32,264 nucleotides of DNA, from positions 1 to 32,264 of the forward strand of contig JALSKB010000014.1 in assembly GCA_026989035.1 (NCBI GenBank), read 5' to 3'. Under the pieces are notes generated by a model. That model ran no database searches and was not told where the DNA came from. It saw nothing but the letters and a program-made list of their open reading frames with translations. The DNA is from Saprospiraceae bacterium (GTDB lineage Bacteria > Bacteroidota > Bacteroidia > Chitinophagales > Saprospiraceae). Numbering within the stretch: position 1 is the first letter of the stretch; the number at the start of each line of letters is the position of its first letter. The position numbers and the translations under genes are program-made. Of this stretch, positions 15,712 to 24,046 are shown piece after piece.

Positions 15712-16077
15712 GGCTTCAACCTCCTAAAAAGCAAAAAAGAGGAGATAAACCTTAAAAATCCCCGCAAAAATCGAATCATTTCTCACCAAGAAGGCTCCCT
15801 CCCATAGCCTGAGCCTCTCGACTTTTTGCTACTTGAACGCCATACTCCTGGCTGTTGAAACGCCTTAATCATCCGGGATAGCTGGCAGGTCAAACCACCC
15901 GAATGCTTACATCAATCGGCTTAAACGAGCAAAGTATAGCAAACTTATTTTCGGCTAAAAAGGTTTTGAGATAAGACAAGAGGTATGCTTTCGGCCATGC
16001 TGCTCTACAGCATTGACAAAAAACAGTGCATTGTAATAAACGGTCCGAAATTGAAGCAATGCCCGCCAAAAACCAAA

Positions 16078-16180
16078 TATACCCAAACCGAAATGGTTTG
16101 GGATATTTACAACTCGCAAACGAGTAAAAATAGGGAGTTTGGGAGGCTAACGCCTCCCAAACCACTTCGCCATGAGCATA
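16078..16180 (+). repeat. Structured repeat, copy F (103 bp)
   Basis: TATACCC left end, hairpin 1 CCCAAACC-GAAAT-GGTTTGGG, the CTCG-CAAA-CGAG mini-hairpin, and hairpin 2 GTTTGGGAGGC-TAAC-GCCTCCCAAAC with CACTTCGCCATGAGCATA. It ends 23 bases before the TonB receptor ATG at 16204. The rest of the 15600-16203 spacer shows no supported gene; the long open frame through the repeat is not the receptor's real N-terminus. Confidence 0.9.
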
Positions 16181-16203
16181 AAACGACTAACCCCCCCCCA
16201 GCT

Positions 16204-18615
16204 ATGAGAAATACCATGCAGCGCTTTCCTCTCTTACTTCTGTTCTTTTTGACTTTTTTCCATCCGGCTTTCACCCAAAAGACAGCTCGGGTTTACGGAG
16301 AAGTCGTCGATTTCGTCAACCACCACCCCCTGCCCTATGCCACCGTCAAAGTGCAGGGCAGCTCCTATGGAGCTGTTTGCGACAGCCTGGGGCAATTTGA
16401 GATTTCCCTACCACCGGGCCTGTACAATATAGAAGCTTCTTACGTAGGTTACCAGGCCCTGGTTAAGCACGAAGTCAATACTTCCGTGGCCAAGCCGGTC
16501 AGCTTGCTCTTCGAATTGAAAGAAGACCGCTATGCCTTACAAACCGTAGAAGTTTTGGCGGAAGCCTACAGCCAAACTTCCGCTGCTCCACTGGCCTTGC
16601 AAAACATTTCTCTGCATGAACTGCAAAATCGCCCGGGAGCTGTGCTCGACATCTCCCGCTTCGCAAAAACCCTTCCAGGCTTCAGTCCCAAAGTTTCCTT
16701 TGGGTACAACCTCATCGTTCGGGGTGGGGCAGCTTTTGAAAACGGTTTTTACCTCGACGGTATCAAGCTACCTGCCATCACCCATTTCACGGTGCAAGGC
16801 ACCAGTGGCGGTCCCAATGGCCTGATCAATGTACTCTGTCTGCGCAAAGCCCGCCTACAAACCAGCGCCTTCTCTGCCGAGCGAGGCGAAAGCCTTAGCA
16901 GTGTCATGGAGTTGAGCTCGCGCAAAGGTCGTCAAGATCGTTTTGGCGGAAGCCTGTTGCTCGGCGCCACCGATTGGGGGTTCATGCTCGAAGGCCCCAT
17001 GGGTAAAAAATCCAGTTATTTGTTTTCCGCCCGTGAATCCTTCTCCCAGCACGCCTTTAAAGCCATAGGAATTCCCGTTTTACCGACCTATTCCGACGCC
17101 CAATATCACCAACACTTTCAGCTAAACAGTGAAAACGAAATAAAAGTAACCGCCCTGGCCGCTTACGACAAATACGTCCTCAACCTAACGGCCGATTCTT
17201 CCGATGCCCTGCTCTACAACACGGGCTATATACCCGAAGGCCGCCAATTCCTCTATGCCGCAGGCCTGGTGTACACACATTATCTTCAAAAAAGTACTTA
17301 TAGCTTTACCCTTAGTCGCAACCACTTTTTCAATTTTGCCGAAAAATACCGGAACAACACTTATCTGGAAGAAGACCTGTTGCGTCGCTATCGCTCTGCA
17401 GAAACGGAAAACCGGCTCGAACTCAACTACAAAAGCTACCCTCAAAACAAAGAGTGGAGCTTTGGCCTGCTTCTGAATTACAGGCAAGTCGGGATGTCCG
17501 ATTTTGCCATACATGCCCGATCGGCAGCCGGGCCCGACACCACTGATTTTGACAGCCAACTCCAATGGCTGCACTACGCCTTCTTTGCTTCTTACGCCCA
17601 ACAATGGGACAAGAGATGGAAGGTCTATGCAGGTATGCGCTTGGAGGGCAACACCTATTCCGATTTAACGAGCAACCCGATTAAACAGTTTTCTCCCAGA
17701 GTCTCGCTGGCTTACTCTTTTGGTAGAGCTTGGCAATTGAGCTGGCATGCCGGCATTTACTATCAAATGCCACCTGCTGTTCTACTCGCCTTTCGGCAAA
17801 CAAAAAGTGAATCTTCAGATCCTGGCCCGCTCATCAATCGCGATAAGTTGCGCTACATCCAAAGCCGACATGCCGGAATGAGCATAGAACACACTTCCAG
17901 CCGCGGTTATCAGCTTCGCTTGGAAGGCTTTTACAAACAATATCTCAACTATCCCCTGCTGTTGCAAGACGGCATTTCCCTGGCCAACGCTCAAGCTGAT
18001 TACGTGGTAGTAGGCGACCAGGCCGCCGATGCCAGCTCCAAAGGAAGGGCCTATGGCCTGGAGTTTCAGGTGCGGCAAAAGCTGCACAAATCACTTTTTT
18101 GGAACATCAACTTCAGCTGGGTTGTCAGCCAATTCACCAATGCCGACGGGCGCTATGTTTCCTCTTCCTGGGACAACCGCTATTTTGGCAACCTCATCCT
18201 GGGCAAGCGCTTTGGAAAAAACTGGCAAGTGGGTTTACACTGGGTTTTTTCCGGAGGCAACCCCTACACGCCCTATGACGAAGAGCTGTCTGCCCTGAAG
18301 TCCGTCTGGGACATCAACCAACGCGGCCTATTCGACTACCGACGAGCAAACAGTCTCCGCCTGCCCGGCTTCCATCAACTCAACCTCCGTCTCGACAAGC
18401 AATTCGACTTCAAAAAGTGGACGCTCTCTCTTTTTCTGGATTTGCAAAACGTCTATGCCTCACCCATCCCCACCCTGCCCTATCTGACCGTCAGGCGAGA
18501 TGAGCAATTTGCCCCCCTCACCAATCCACAAGACCCGCAAAGGTATTTGATGCAAACCATAGACAACCAAACGGGAAGAATCCTGCCTACCTTGGGCATC
18601 ATAGCGGATTTCTAA
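16204..18615 (+). CDS. TonB-dependent receptor with carboxypeptidase-regulatory-like domain
   Basis: Outer-membrane transporter of 803 aa. The start at 16204 is chosen because a signal peptide (MQRFPLLLLFFLTFFHPAFTQ) begins five residues later; an open frame reaches back to 15985 but runs through the repeat. After the signal comes the regulatory-like domain (about 25-105, VYGEVVDFVNHHPLPYATVKV ... ASYVGYQ). The plug follows (about 120-235), with LQNRPGAVLDISRFAKTLPGF and LIVRGGAAFENGFYLDGIKLP, then a beta-barrel to the C-terminal DF. Shorter than the other receptor in the window and not SusC-like. The ligand is unknown; no partner gene is adjacent. A GC-rich hairpin follows the stop. Confidence 0.88.
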   Translation: MRNTMQRFPLLLLFFLTFFHPAFTQKTARVYGEVVDFVNHHPLPYATVKVQGSSYGAVCDSLGQFEISLPPGLYNIEASYVGYQALVKHEVNTSVAKPVSLLFELKEDRYALQTVEVLAEAYSQTSAAPLALQNISLHELQNRPGAVLDISRFAKTLPGFSPKVSFGYNLIVRGGAAFENGFYLDGIKLPAITHFTVQGTSGGPNGLINVLCLRKARLQTSAFSAERGESLSSVMELSSRKGRQDRFGGSLLLGATDWGFMLEGPMGKKSSYLFSARESFSQHAFKAIGIPVLPTYSDAQYHQHFQLNSENEIKVTALAAYDKYVLNLTADSSDALLYNTGYIPEGRQFLYAAGLVYTHYLQKSTYSFTLSRNHFFNFAEKYRNNTYLEEDLLRRYRSAETENRLELNYKSYPQNKEWSFGLLLNYRQVGMSDFAIHARSAAGPDTTDFDSQLQWLHYAFFASYAQQWDKRWKVYAGMRLEGNTYSDLTSNPIKQFSPRVSLAYSFGRAWQLSWHAGIYYQMPPAVLLAFRQTKSESSDPGPLINRDKLRYIQSRHAGMSIEHTSSRGYQLRLEGFYKQYLNYPLLLQDGISLANAQADYVVVGDQAADASSKGRAYGLEFQVRQKLHKSLFWNINFSWVVSQFTNADGRYVSSSWDNRYFGNLILGKRFGKNWQVGLHWVFSGGNPYTPYDEELSALKSVWDINQRGLFDYRRANSLRLPGFHQLNLRLDKQFDFKKWTLSLFLDLQNVYASPIPTLPYLTVRRDEQFAPLTNPQDPQRYLMQTIDNQTGRILPTLGIIADF

Positions 18616-18622
18616 AAACAGG

Positions 18623-18653
18623 AGAGGCTCCAAACCCAATGGGCGGAGCCTCT
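18623..18653 (+). terminator. Hairpin after the TonB receptor gene
   Basis: A perfect 9-bp stem AGAGGCTCC / GGAGCCTCT with a 13-base loop, 8 bases after the stop, lying between the receptor and the oppositely oriented tRNA-Ser. No strong T-run; probably bidirectional. Confidence 0.6.
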
Positions 18654-18663
18654 GTATTGAGGG

Positions 18664-18751
18664 CGGAGGAGGAGGGATTCGAACCCCCGGTGGGCGTTAA
18701 CCCACGCCGGTTTTCAAGACCGGTGCATTAAACCAGCTCTGCCACTCCTCC
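18664..18751 (-). tRNA. tRNA-Ser, anticodon UGA
   Basis: 88-nt class II tRNA read on the minus strand. Acceptor stem GGAGGAG / CTCCTCC, discriminator G, anticodon stem CCGGT / ACCGG around loop CTTGAAA (anticodon TGA), a long variable arm (GTGGG-ttaac-CCCAC type) and a T-arm with GTTCGAATC. The 3' CCA is not encoded (CC then C follows the discriminator). The long variable arm confirms serine identity. Confidence 0.95.
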
Positions 18752-18763
18752 GGTTTCGAGCTG

Positions 18764-18793
18764 CAAAGATAGGCCTTTTTCCAGAAAAGCAAA
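18764..18793 (-). promoter_or_regulatory. Promoter of tRNA-Ser
   Basis: On the minus strand TTTG (18793-18790), 18 bases, then TATCTTTG (18771-18764), near-perfect Bacteroidota consensus. Predicted transcription start is about 6 bases before the tRNA 5' end. Confidence 0.7.
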
Positions 18794-19019
18794 GAGGTTT
18801 TACACCGGCCAACCTAGATTTTGACATTCGAACAGAAACATCCCGGCACAAACCCGCTCTTGTCCAAGATTGTGAATTTCAAAACAATTGAACACAAACG
18901 TCAACAACCCGACGAAAGACTATGCAAAAAGTACCCAAGTCAACCATGGCCTGTCCAACTTTGTTTTTTCTCAAATTCACTCAAGTCCGTAGAAGCTTGA
19001 AAACCTATGCAACACCGTT

Positions 19020-19181
19020 TATACCCATCGCGAAGTGGTTGGAGAATGGTTCACTTGCCGTTGCGGCCTCCCCCGCCTTGCAAAACCTCGCCACAGCTCA
19101 GGCTGTGCCTACGTTTTGCCTCTTGGTGGCAACTACACCGGCGGTGTGCCTATTTTCCTCAACCACTTCTCTCCGGGTATA
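19020..19181. repeat. Large palindromic relative of the repeat family (copy H, 162 bp)
   Basis: TATACCC...GAAGTGGTT at the left (19020-19040) is mirrored by AACCACTTC...GGGTATA at the right (19161-19181). Symmetry continues inward: GCAAAAC (19080-19086) with GTTTTGC (19113-19119) and CACAGC (19092-19097) with GCTGTG (19102-19107), centred near 19100. Both ends match the right end of the 104-bp family, so it looks like two right ends head to head. It ends 30 bases before the msrA ATG. The remainder of the 18752-19211 spacer holds only the tRNA promoter. Confidence 0.8.
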
Positions 19182-19211
19182 AATTGCCGTGTTTTTACAA
19201 ATTTTTGCCCT

Positions 19212-19886
19212 ATGCGCAGCATACTCCCTTTTTTCAGCTTGCTTATTTTTGCTTGCACTTCCACCCAACCCCCGGAGAAGGTAGGAACAAACCCAAATCT
19301 CATCAAAACCCATACCTCCATGCAATCTCCAAAAGAGACGACAACACCCGAGAAACTCGATACGGCCACCTTAGCCGGAGGCTGTTTTTGGTGCTTAGAA
19401 GCTGTTTTTGAAAAACTCGAAGGCGTCCATCAGGTCGTATCCGGCTATGCCGGAGGAACGGCAGAAACCGCCGACTACAAAACCGTGTGCAGCGGAAAAA
19501 CTAAACATGCTGAAAGCGTGCAAATCACTTTTGACCCCTCTGTAATTTCCTACGAAGAATTGCTGGAGGTATTTTGGCATGTTCACGACCCCACCACCCT
19601 CAACCGCCAAGGCAACGACGTAGGCCCACAATACCGCTCTGTAATTTTTTACCACAACGAAGCTCAAAAAAGCGCTGCTGAAAAGTCCATCAAGGAAGTT
19701 GCCTCGCAAGTTTGGAAAGACCCCATCGTTACCAGTCTGGAACCTTACACGGCCTTCTTCCCGGCCGAAGACTACCACCAAGACTACTACGAACGCGTGG
19801 GTGACGGCAACCCGTATTGCACCTACGTCATTTCTCCCAAAGTGCAAAAGTTCAAAAAGATGTTCAGCAAAAAGCTCAAGGAGTAA
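19212..19886 (+). CDS. msrA: Peptide methionine-(S)-sulfoxide reductase MsrA, lipoprotein form
   Basis: 224 aa. It reduces methionine-S-sulfoxide in damaged proteins. The catalytic motif GGCFWCLE puts the active cysteine at residue 58; EAVFEKLEGVHQVVSGYAGG, the HAESVQITFDP strand, GNDVGPQYRSVIFYH and EDYHQDYYER complete the MsrA core. A further cysteine in GNPYCTYV may resolve the disulfide. Residues 1-15 form a lipoprotein signal (MRSILPFFSLLIFAC), so this copy works outside the cytoplasm, protecting envelope proteins. The start at 19212 is fixed by that signal. The upstream spacer is a large palindromic repeat. It converges on mqnA, with 12 bases between the stops. Confidence 0.93.
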   Translation: MRSILPFFSLLIFACTSTQPPEKVGTNPNLIKTHTSMQSPKETTTPEKLDTATLAGGCFWCLEAVFEKLEGVHQVVSGYAGGTAETADYKTVCSGKTKHAESVQITFDPSVISYEELLEVFWHVHDPTTLNRQGNDVGPQYRSVIFYHNEAQKSAAEKSIKEVASQVWKDPIVTSLEPYTAFFPAEDYHQDYYERVGDGNPYCTYVISPKVQKFKKMFSKKLKE

Positions 19887-19898
19887 ACCCTTTTTCCC

Positions 19899-20666
19899 TC
19901 AGCGAACAAGGCCTGCTGCCCCTTCCTCGACTTTTTGCAAAAACAGGTTCAGCGCTTTGCGCTTTTTGTCATCCAAGACGTATTGAATGTCTTGAGCGAA
20001 GTACTGTTCCAAATCAAACTCATAAGCAGGTTGGGGCAGCAGGCACAAGAGCTCCGAGAGGGAATCCAACCCCAAGCGCAGAGCCTCATCAAAGCGCCGA
20101 ATGAAATTTGGCGAAAGCCGCACCACACTCACCCAGGCAGCAAAGACAAAGGGCAGGCCCGTCATGTCTTTCCATGCTTCCGCCAAATCATAGACATAGG
20201 GATAGCGCCCCGCCAGCCCCATGGTCCGGTCGCCGATGATAAGCCCTGCTCGGGTAAATTCTATTTTGGCTTCGTAGCCCGGCTTGGTCGAAATGAGCTG
20301 AGGAGAAGCGTGCCAATAATCTCTCAATAGGATTTTCACCAACTCCACCGAAGTGCGGGAGTGGTAGTCCAACATCAAATGCGTTACCTCCTCTATGGGG
20401 CAATGGCTGTAAACGCAAACCGTACGCACCGGGCCATCGGCTCCGATACAGAAATCGGAGACAAGCTGAGCCCGGGGGCCTAATTCCGGAATGGCTGCCA
20501 CGGGAATCAAGCCCAAGTCCACTTGCCCTTGTCGAAGTTGATCGGCACAAACCGAAGGAATTTCCAGGCGTAAATCCAACCAATCGGAAGAGCCGGCTTT
20601 AAACAGGCCGTAGAGAAAGGGTTTGGTGTTGAGGTAGCTGACCGCCACCGTTTTGATGCGCTGCAT
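19899..20666 (-). CDS. mqnA: Chorismate dehydratase MqnA (menaquinone, futalosine pathway)
   Basis: 255-aa periplasmic-binding-protein-fold enzyme that dehydrates chorismate to 3-enolpyruvyl-benzoate, the first step of the futalosine menaquinone pathway. The start MQRIKTVAVSYLNTKPFLYGL shows the family N-terminus with SYLNTKPF. DLGLIPVAAIPEL, the SRTSVELVKILL stretch and GDRTMGLAGRYPYVYDLAEAW with LPFVFAAW are also typical. Start 20666 is 10 bases after the mqnE stop; an in-frame upstream extension to 20726 would overlap mqnE and is not preferred. Last gene of the five-gene minus-strand run and next to its pathway partner mqnE. Confidence 0.92.
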   Translation of the reverse strand: MQRIKTVAVSYLNTKPFLYGLFKAGSSDWLDLRLEIPSVCADQLRQGQVDLGLIPVAAIPELGPRAQLVSDFCIGADGPVRTVCVYSHCPIEEVTHLMLDYHSRTSVELVKILLRDYWHASPQLISTKPGYEAKIEFTRAGLIIGDRTMGLAGRYPYVYDLAEAWKDMTGLPFVFAAWVSVVRLSPNFIRRFDEALRLGLDSLSELLCLLPQPAYEFDLEQYFAQDIQYVLDDKKRKALNLFLQKVEEGAAGLVR

Positions 20667-20676
20667 GAAAGCTGCT

Positions 20677-21873
20677 TTAAACGACAGGCAAAGCCGTATA
20701 GCCTTTGAAATCGTCTTCGGCTTCAAAAGTGTGGTTTCGGTAATCCCGCACCCATTCGTAGAGGGAGTTGCGTTCCACGGCTTCCCGGCCGGCCGAGCGA
20801 ATCAGTTCGACCAACTCCCGGGTGCTCATAGCAGGGTTTTGCTCCTCAGCCCCTGCCATGGAATAAATTTTTGTGGTATCGTCTATGGTACCGTCGATGT
20901 CGTTCACCCCCATTCCCAGGGAGATGCGAGCCGTTTCGCGCCCGATCATGGGCCAGTAGGCCTTGATGTGGTTGAAGTTGTCGAGATAAATGCGCGAAAT
21001 GGCGTAATTGCGCAAATCTTCTATGACGGAGACTTCCGGCAGGTACGACATCTCGTTGTTTTGATTGCGAAATTTCAACGGTATAAAGGCCTGAAAACCG
21101 GAGGTTTCGTCTTGTAGGCGGCGCAAACGTTCCAAATGATCTATGCGGTGGGCAAAATTTTCGATGTGGCCGTAGAGCATGGTCGCATTGGAGCGCATGC
21201 CCAAACCGTGCCAAATGCGATGGATGGCCAGCCACTCTTCGGCCGAGCACTTGCCTCCTGCAATTTGGTCGCGTATTTCGCTATCAAAAATTTCCGCTCC
21301 GCCGCCGGGCATGGAATCCAGGCCGGCTTCTTTCATGGCAGCCATGCCTTCTTCATAGCTCAACTTGGCCTTCTTGAAAATGTAGTGATACTCTACGGGT
21401 GTTAAAGCTTTGATGTGCAAATCCGGGCGATGTGCCTTGATGCTGCGAAACAAGGTGGTATAGAAGTCGAAATCGTACTGAGGCATGACACCCCCGACGA
21501 TGTGCACCTCGGTTACCGGTTTGCCGTCGTATTGGCGCAGCATATCCATGATTTCTTCCAGGCTGTACTCCCAACCTTCCTCTCGGCGCTTGTACTTGCG
21601 CGAATAGGAGCAAAAGGCACAGGTGTAGAGGCAAACATTGGTAGGCTCAATGTGAAAATTGCGGTTGAAATAGGTGATGTCGCCATGGCGCTGTTCTCGC
21701 AGGGCGTTGGCCAGTACAGCCAGATAAGAGAGGCTTCCCTCCTCGTAGAGCAGCAGGCCTTCATCAGGCGTAATTCGCCGTTCTTGAGCAACTTTCTCTG
21801 CTATTTGCCGCAAGGCCGGTGAGAGTTGTTCATCGCGCAGCAGACGTTCGACGGAAGAGACGGAAGCGTTCAT
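20677..21873 (-). CDS. mqnE: Aminofutalosine synthase MqnE (radical SAM)
   Basis: 398-aa radical SAM enzyme joining 3-enolpyruvyl-benzoate (from MqnA) to a SAM-derived adenosyl radical to give aminofutalosine. The cluster-binding motif CLYTCAFC has Cys81, Cys85 and Cys88; SYSRKYKRREEGWEYSL, EVHIVGGVMP and GLDSMPGGGAEIFD follow. The C-terminal GMGVNDIDGTIDDTTKIYSMAG points to MqnE rather than MqnC. The ATG at 21873 is preferred over 21909 because the predicted promoter places the transcription start near 21884. It sits between rsmD and mqnA, possibly transcribed both from the upstream operon and from this internal promoter. Confidence 0.92.
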   Translation of the reverse strand: MNASVSSVERLLRDEQLSPALRQIAEKVAQERRITPDEGLLLYEEGSLSYLAVLANALREQRHGDITYFNRNFHIEPTNVCLYTCAFCSYSRKYKRREEGWEYSLEEIMDMLRQYDGKPVTEVHIVGGVMPQYDFDFYTTLFRSIKAHRPDLHIKALTPVEYHYIFKKAKLSYEEGMAAMKEAGLDSMPGGGAEIFDSEIRDQIAGGKCSAEEWLAIHRIWHGLGMRSNATMLYGHIENFAHRIDHLERLRRLQDETSGFQAFIPLKFRNQNNEMSYLPEVSVIEDLRNYAISRIYLDNFNHIKAYWPMIGRETARISLGMGVNDIDGTIDDTTKIYSMAGAEEQNPAMSTRELVELIRSAGREAVERNSLYEWVRDYRNHTFEAEDDFKGYTALPVV

Positions 21874-21890
21874 AAGGCATGGATTTGGGG

Positions 21891-21923
21891 CAAAATTAGC
21901 GAAACTCATCGGCTCCGAACAAA
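21891..21923 (-). promoter_or_regulatory. Promoter for mqnE-mqnA at the end of rsmD
   Basis: On the minus strand TTTG (21923-21920), 21 bases, then TAATTTTG (21898-21891). It matches the Bacteroidota consensus and lies 17 bases before the mqnE ATG, overlapping the last codons of rsmD. Confidence 0.55.
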
Positions 21924-22447
21924 GAAAAGCGCGTCTGCCCGTATTTGCGCTCTTCCAAAAAGCGGGGGTGTTGGCCGAAATCTCGCCGGGCATCGTGTTC
22001 TACCACCAACAAACCGCCGGGATGGAGCAGCTTGCGCCTAAAGATGAAATCGATGAAAAGTTGCATGTCGTCCCGTTCATAGGGAGGATCGGCAAAGATG
22101 TAGTGATAAGGCGGATAAGCGCGCTGCAAGAAGCGCAAGACGTCCTCCCTTACGGCTCGAAAAGTTGAAGTTTCGCCCAGTTTTTCGCTAAACTCACGCA
22201 CGTATTGCACACAGCCCGGATGTCTGTCCACATAGGTCACATCCGGGCAGCCTCGAGACAACAGCTCAAAAGAATGACTGCCCGTACCCCCGAAGAGATC
22301 CAAAGCGCGTATTTCCCGAAAATCCAGTCGGTTCGCCAAAATGTTGAAGAGCGATTCCCTGGCCGAATCCGTAGTCGGCCGCGTAGGCCAGCGATTGACC
22401 GGTGGAAAATACTTACGCCCCCGATGCTTACCTGCAATAATGCGCAT
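21896..22447 (-). CDS. rsmD: 16S rRNA (guanine(966)-N2)-methyltransferase RsmD
   Basis: 183-aa SAM-dependent methyltransferase of the small ribosomal subunit RNA. MRIIAGKHRGRKYFPP is the family's opening strand. TRPTTDSARESLFNIL, the SAM-binding DLFGGTGSHSFELLSRG (residues 50-66) and the catalytic FADPPY (about 118-123) are all in place, and length is normal. It starts 20 bases after the DUF3822 gene, a pairing common in Bacteroidota. Its 3' end overlaps the promoter of mqnE. Confidence 0.94.
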   Translation of the reverse strand: MRIIAGKHRGRKYFPPVNRWPTRPTTDSARESLFNILANRLDFREIRALDLFGGTGSHSFELLSRGCPDVTYVDRHPGCVQYVREFSEKLGETSTFRAVREDVLRFLQRAYPPYHYIFADPPYERDDMQLFIDFIFRRKLLHPGGLLVVEHDARRDFGQHPRFLEERKYGQTRFSLFGADEFR

Positions 22448-22467
22448 AAGCCGTAGTTTTCACAAGA

Positions 22468-23256
22468 TTACAAAACAGAAAGCAGAAAAGTTTTGTACTC
22501 TGCACACTCCGGTCGAATTTCGGCGAAATAAGGCCGAAGAGCGTTCAACAAAGCGGATTGCTCTTCGAGCATCCCACTGAAAAAAATAGGGTTTTTGCTT
22601 CTGTCCAAACCACTTTGCTCAAAGGCCAGCGAGGTGTAGTAGAGGCTGTCGGTGGGTTTTTCCCAGCGAAAAGCATTAAAAAACAGTAGATTCTCGTATT
22701 CCAAGACTGCGAGATAGAGCCTGTGCCCCAGCAAGCTGAAATGCAAGCGAGCCCCTTCTTCCCGGCGCTTTATCCAATGCCTCAGGGTAGCTGCTCCGGT
22801 ATGCGAAAAAACCGCTGTGGGAAAACGAGTAGAGAAGAGGCGCAACAAGTCGTTGTCCAAGGCATAGACAAAGGCCGTTCCCAGCCATTCGATCACTTCA
22901 GCCTGTAAGAGATCGGAAGGCCCCAGGGGCAACAATTTTTGCAGATAGCTGCGCTTGTGTTGCAAACTAAACAGGCGTTTGGGCAAAAGGGTAAAACGCG
23001 GGCTTGCAAAACCTATACGCACCGAAGAAAGCGGCACATTCCAAAAATCTTCTTGTTCCAACCAAGTTCGAAGGTTTACCAAAGAACGGGGGGATTCTCC
23101 CGGCACATCGGTTTCCATTTGCCGCAAGGCTACCCATTGGTTGCCATCCCAAAGCCCATAAAGCAAACTGTCCACCCCAAGCAGGATGGACAGTTTGAAG
23201 GCAGCAGGGCTGTGGGGCGTCGAATCGAGAAATTTGATGTCTTCGACTCGATTCAT
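22468..23256 (-). CDS. DUF3822 family protein
   Basis: 262-aa conserved Bacteroidota protein of unknown function, typically found directly before rsmD, as here. No signal peptide or membrane span; probably cytoplasmic. Visible features include a FKLSILLGVDSLLYGLWDG-like opening strand pair and LHFSLLGHRLYLAVLEYENLLFFNAF in the second half, which resemble the beta-rich core of ASKHA-like (actin/sugar-kinase) folds (inference from pattern). The start codon overlaps the stop of the upstream gene in an ATGA junction (23253-23256), so the two are translationally coupled. No function assigned. Confidence 0.82.
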   Translation of the reverse strand: MNRVEDIKFLDSTPHSPAAFKLSILLGVDSLLYGLWDGNQWVALRQMETDVPGESPRSLVNLRTWLEQEDFWNVPLSSVRIGFASPRFTLLPKRLFSLQHKRSYLQKLLPLGPSDLLQAEVIEWLGTAFVYALDNDLLRLFSTRFPTAVFSHTGAATLRHWIKRREEGARLHFSLLGHRLYLAVLEYENLLFFNAFRWEKPTDSLYYTSLAFEQSGLDRSKNPIFFSGMLEEQSALLNALRPYFAEIRPECAEYKTFLLSVL

Positions 23257-23834
23257 TCCCAGTTGCCACTGAGGTTAGGTGCGTTTCGATCGCCGAACTT
23301 CAGATAAGAATTCGGGTCGTAATTTTTGTCGTATCGCGTATAGGAAGGGTTGCCGTATTTGCCCATGAAGACATAACGCGGAATACCTACTTCGACCACC
23401 GGCACCAGGGTATTCTGATACGTGATGGTATCCGCAAAGATTTCGAACTGGGCCGTATCGTTAAACGGCACTTTGGGTAAGGCAGCCAGGTCTATGCCCA
23501 AAGCTCTTACGGAATCTATGGCCGATTTAAAAATGGTATCGTAGCGAACGGCATCGGCATTATTCGGGTCATCCGGATCGCCGAAGACCTGAACGATTTT
23601 AAACTTTTCGTGCTCCAAGACATAACGCAGGGTATCGAAGTTGGGGGCAAAAGTGCCCGTAATACCTCGATAAAGTTCCTGGGCTGTGCGAATTTGCTGA
23701 AGTTTTGAAATGACGGCCAATTCTCTGCGATTGCGCTCTTTTTGAAATTTAATGGGTTCCTCAATACTGCGGTACAAAACCCATAGGAGAAAAACCGTAA
23801 CCAAAACCAGAATGAGGTTAATAATTGTTTTCAT
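23253..23834 (-). CDS. Membrane-anchored conserved hypothetical protein, pseudopilin-like N-terminus
   Basis: 193 aa. One N-terminal membrane helix (about residues 5-22, LILVLVTVFLLWVLYRSI) is followed by a charged helix ERNRRELAVISKLQQIRTAQELYRGITGTFAPNFDTL. This layout (single helix running into an amphipathic helix, with RTAQELY and a Tyr/Gly turn) recalls type II/IV pseudopilins, but no prepilin peptidase motif is seen, so the likeness is only suggestive. The C-terminal part ends in GIPRYVFMGKYGNPSYTRYDKNYDP, unknown to me. First gene of the run leading to DUF3822 and rsmD, with which it shares an ATGA overlap. A weak promoter-like TATCATTG lies upstream near 23857. Confidence 0.75.
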   Translation of the reverse strand: MKTIINLILVLVTVFLLWVLYRSIEEPIKFQKERNRRELAVISKLQQIRTAQELYRGITGTFAPNFDTLRYVLEHEKFKIVQVFGDPDDPNNADAVRYDTIFKSAIDSVRALGIDLAALPKVPFNDTAQFEIFADTITYQNTLVPVVEVGIPRYVFMGKYGNPSYTRYDKNYDPNSYLKFGDRNAPNLSGNWE

Positions 23835-24046
23835 GTTTCACGTTTGTTTGCTGCAATGATAACACATTTGTCCGAGACCAAAAAATCCCCGCTCAACAGG
23901 TTTGCGCAGTTCGAAACGCAAAAAAAGCAAAAGATTTGATAACAAGGAGCATTTTCAGGGATTTATTTTGTGCCTTTCGGCAAATGTATAGCCACTTTTC
24001 CACAGAGGAGAGCTTCTGCTTCGTTTTCGCTGTTCTTCGGCGGCTC

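Noticed and set aside
13374-15985. Shared 12-mer GACAAGAGGTAT near 13376 and 15974
   Set aside because: Only 12 bases, with no shared flanks or structure; could be chance or a decayed repeat flank.
2960-16180. Repeated ~104-bp units considered as a CRISPR array
   Set aside because: Copies are kilobases apart, in both orientations, with internal hairpins and no regular spacers or cas genes.
18922-19182. Open frame of 86 codons upstream of msrA
   Set aside because: It reads through the large palindromic repeat and has no recognisable protein features.
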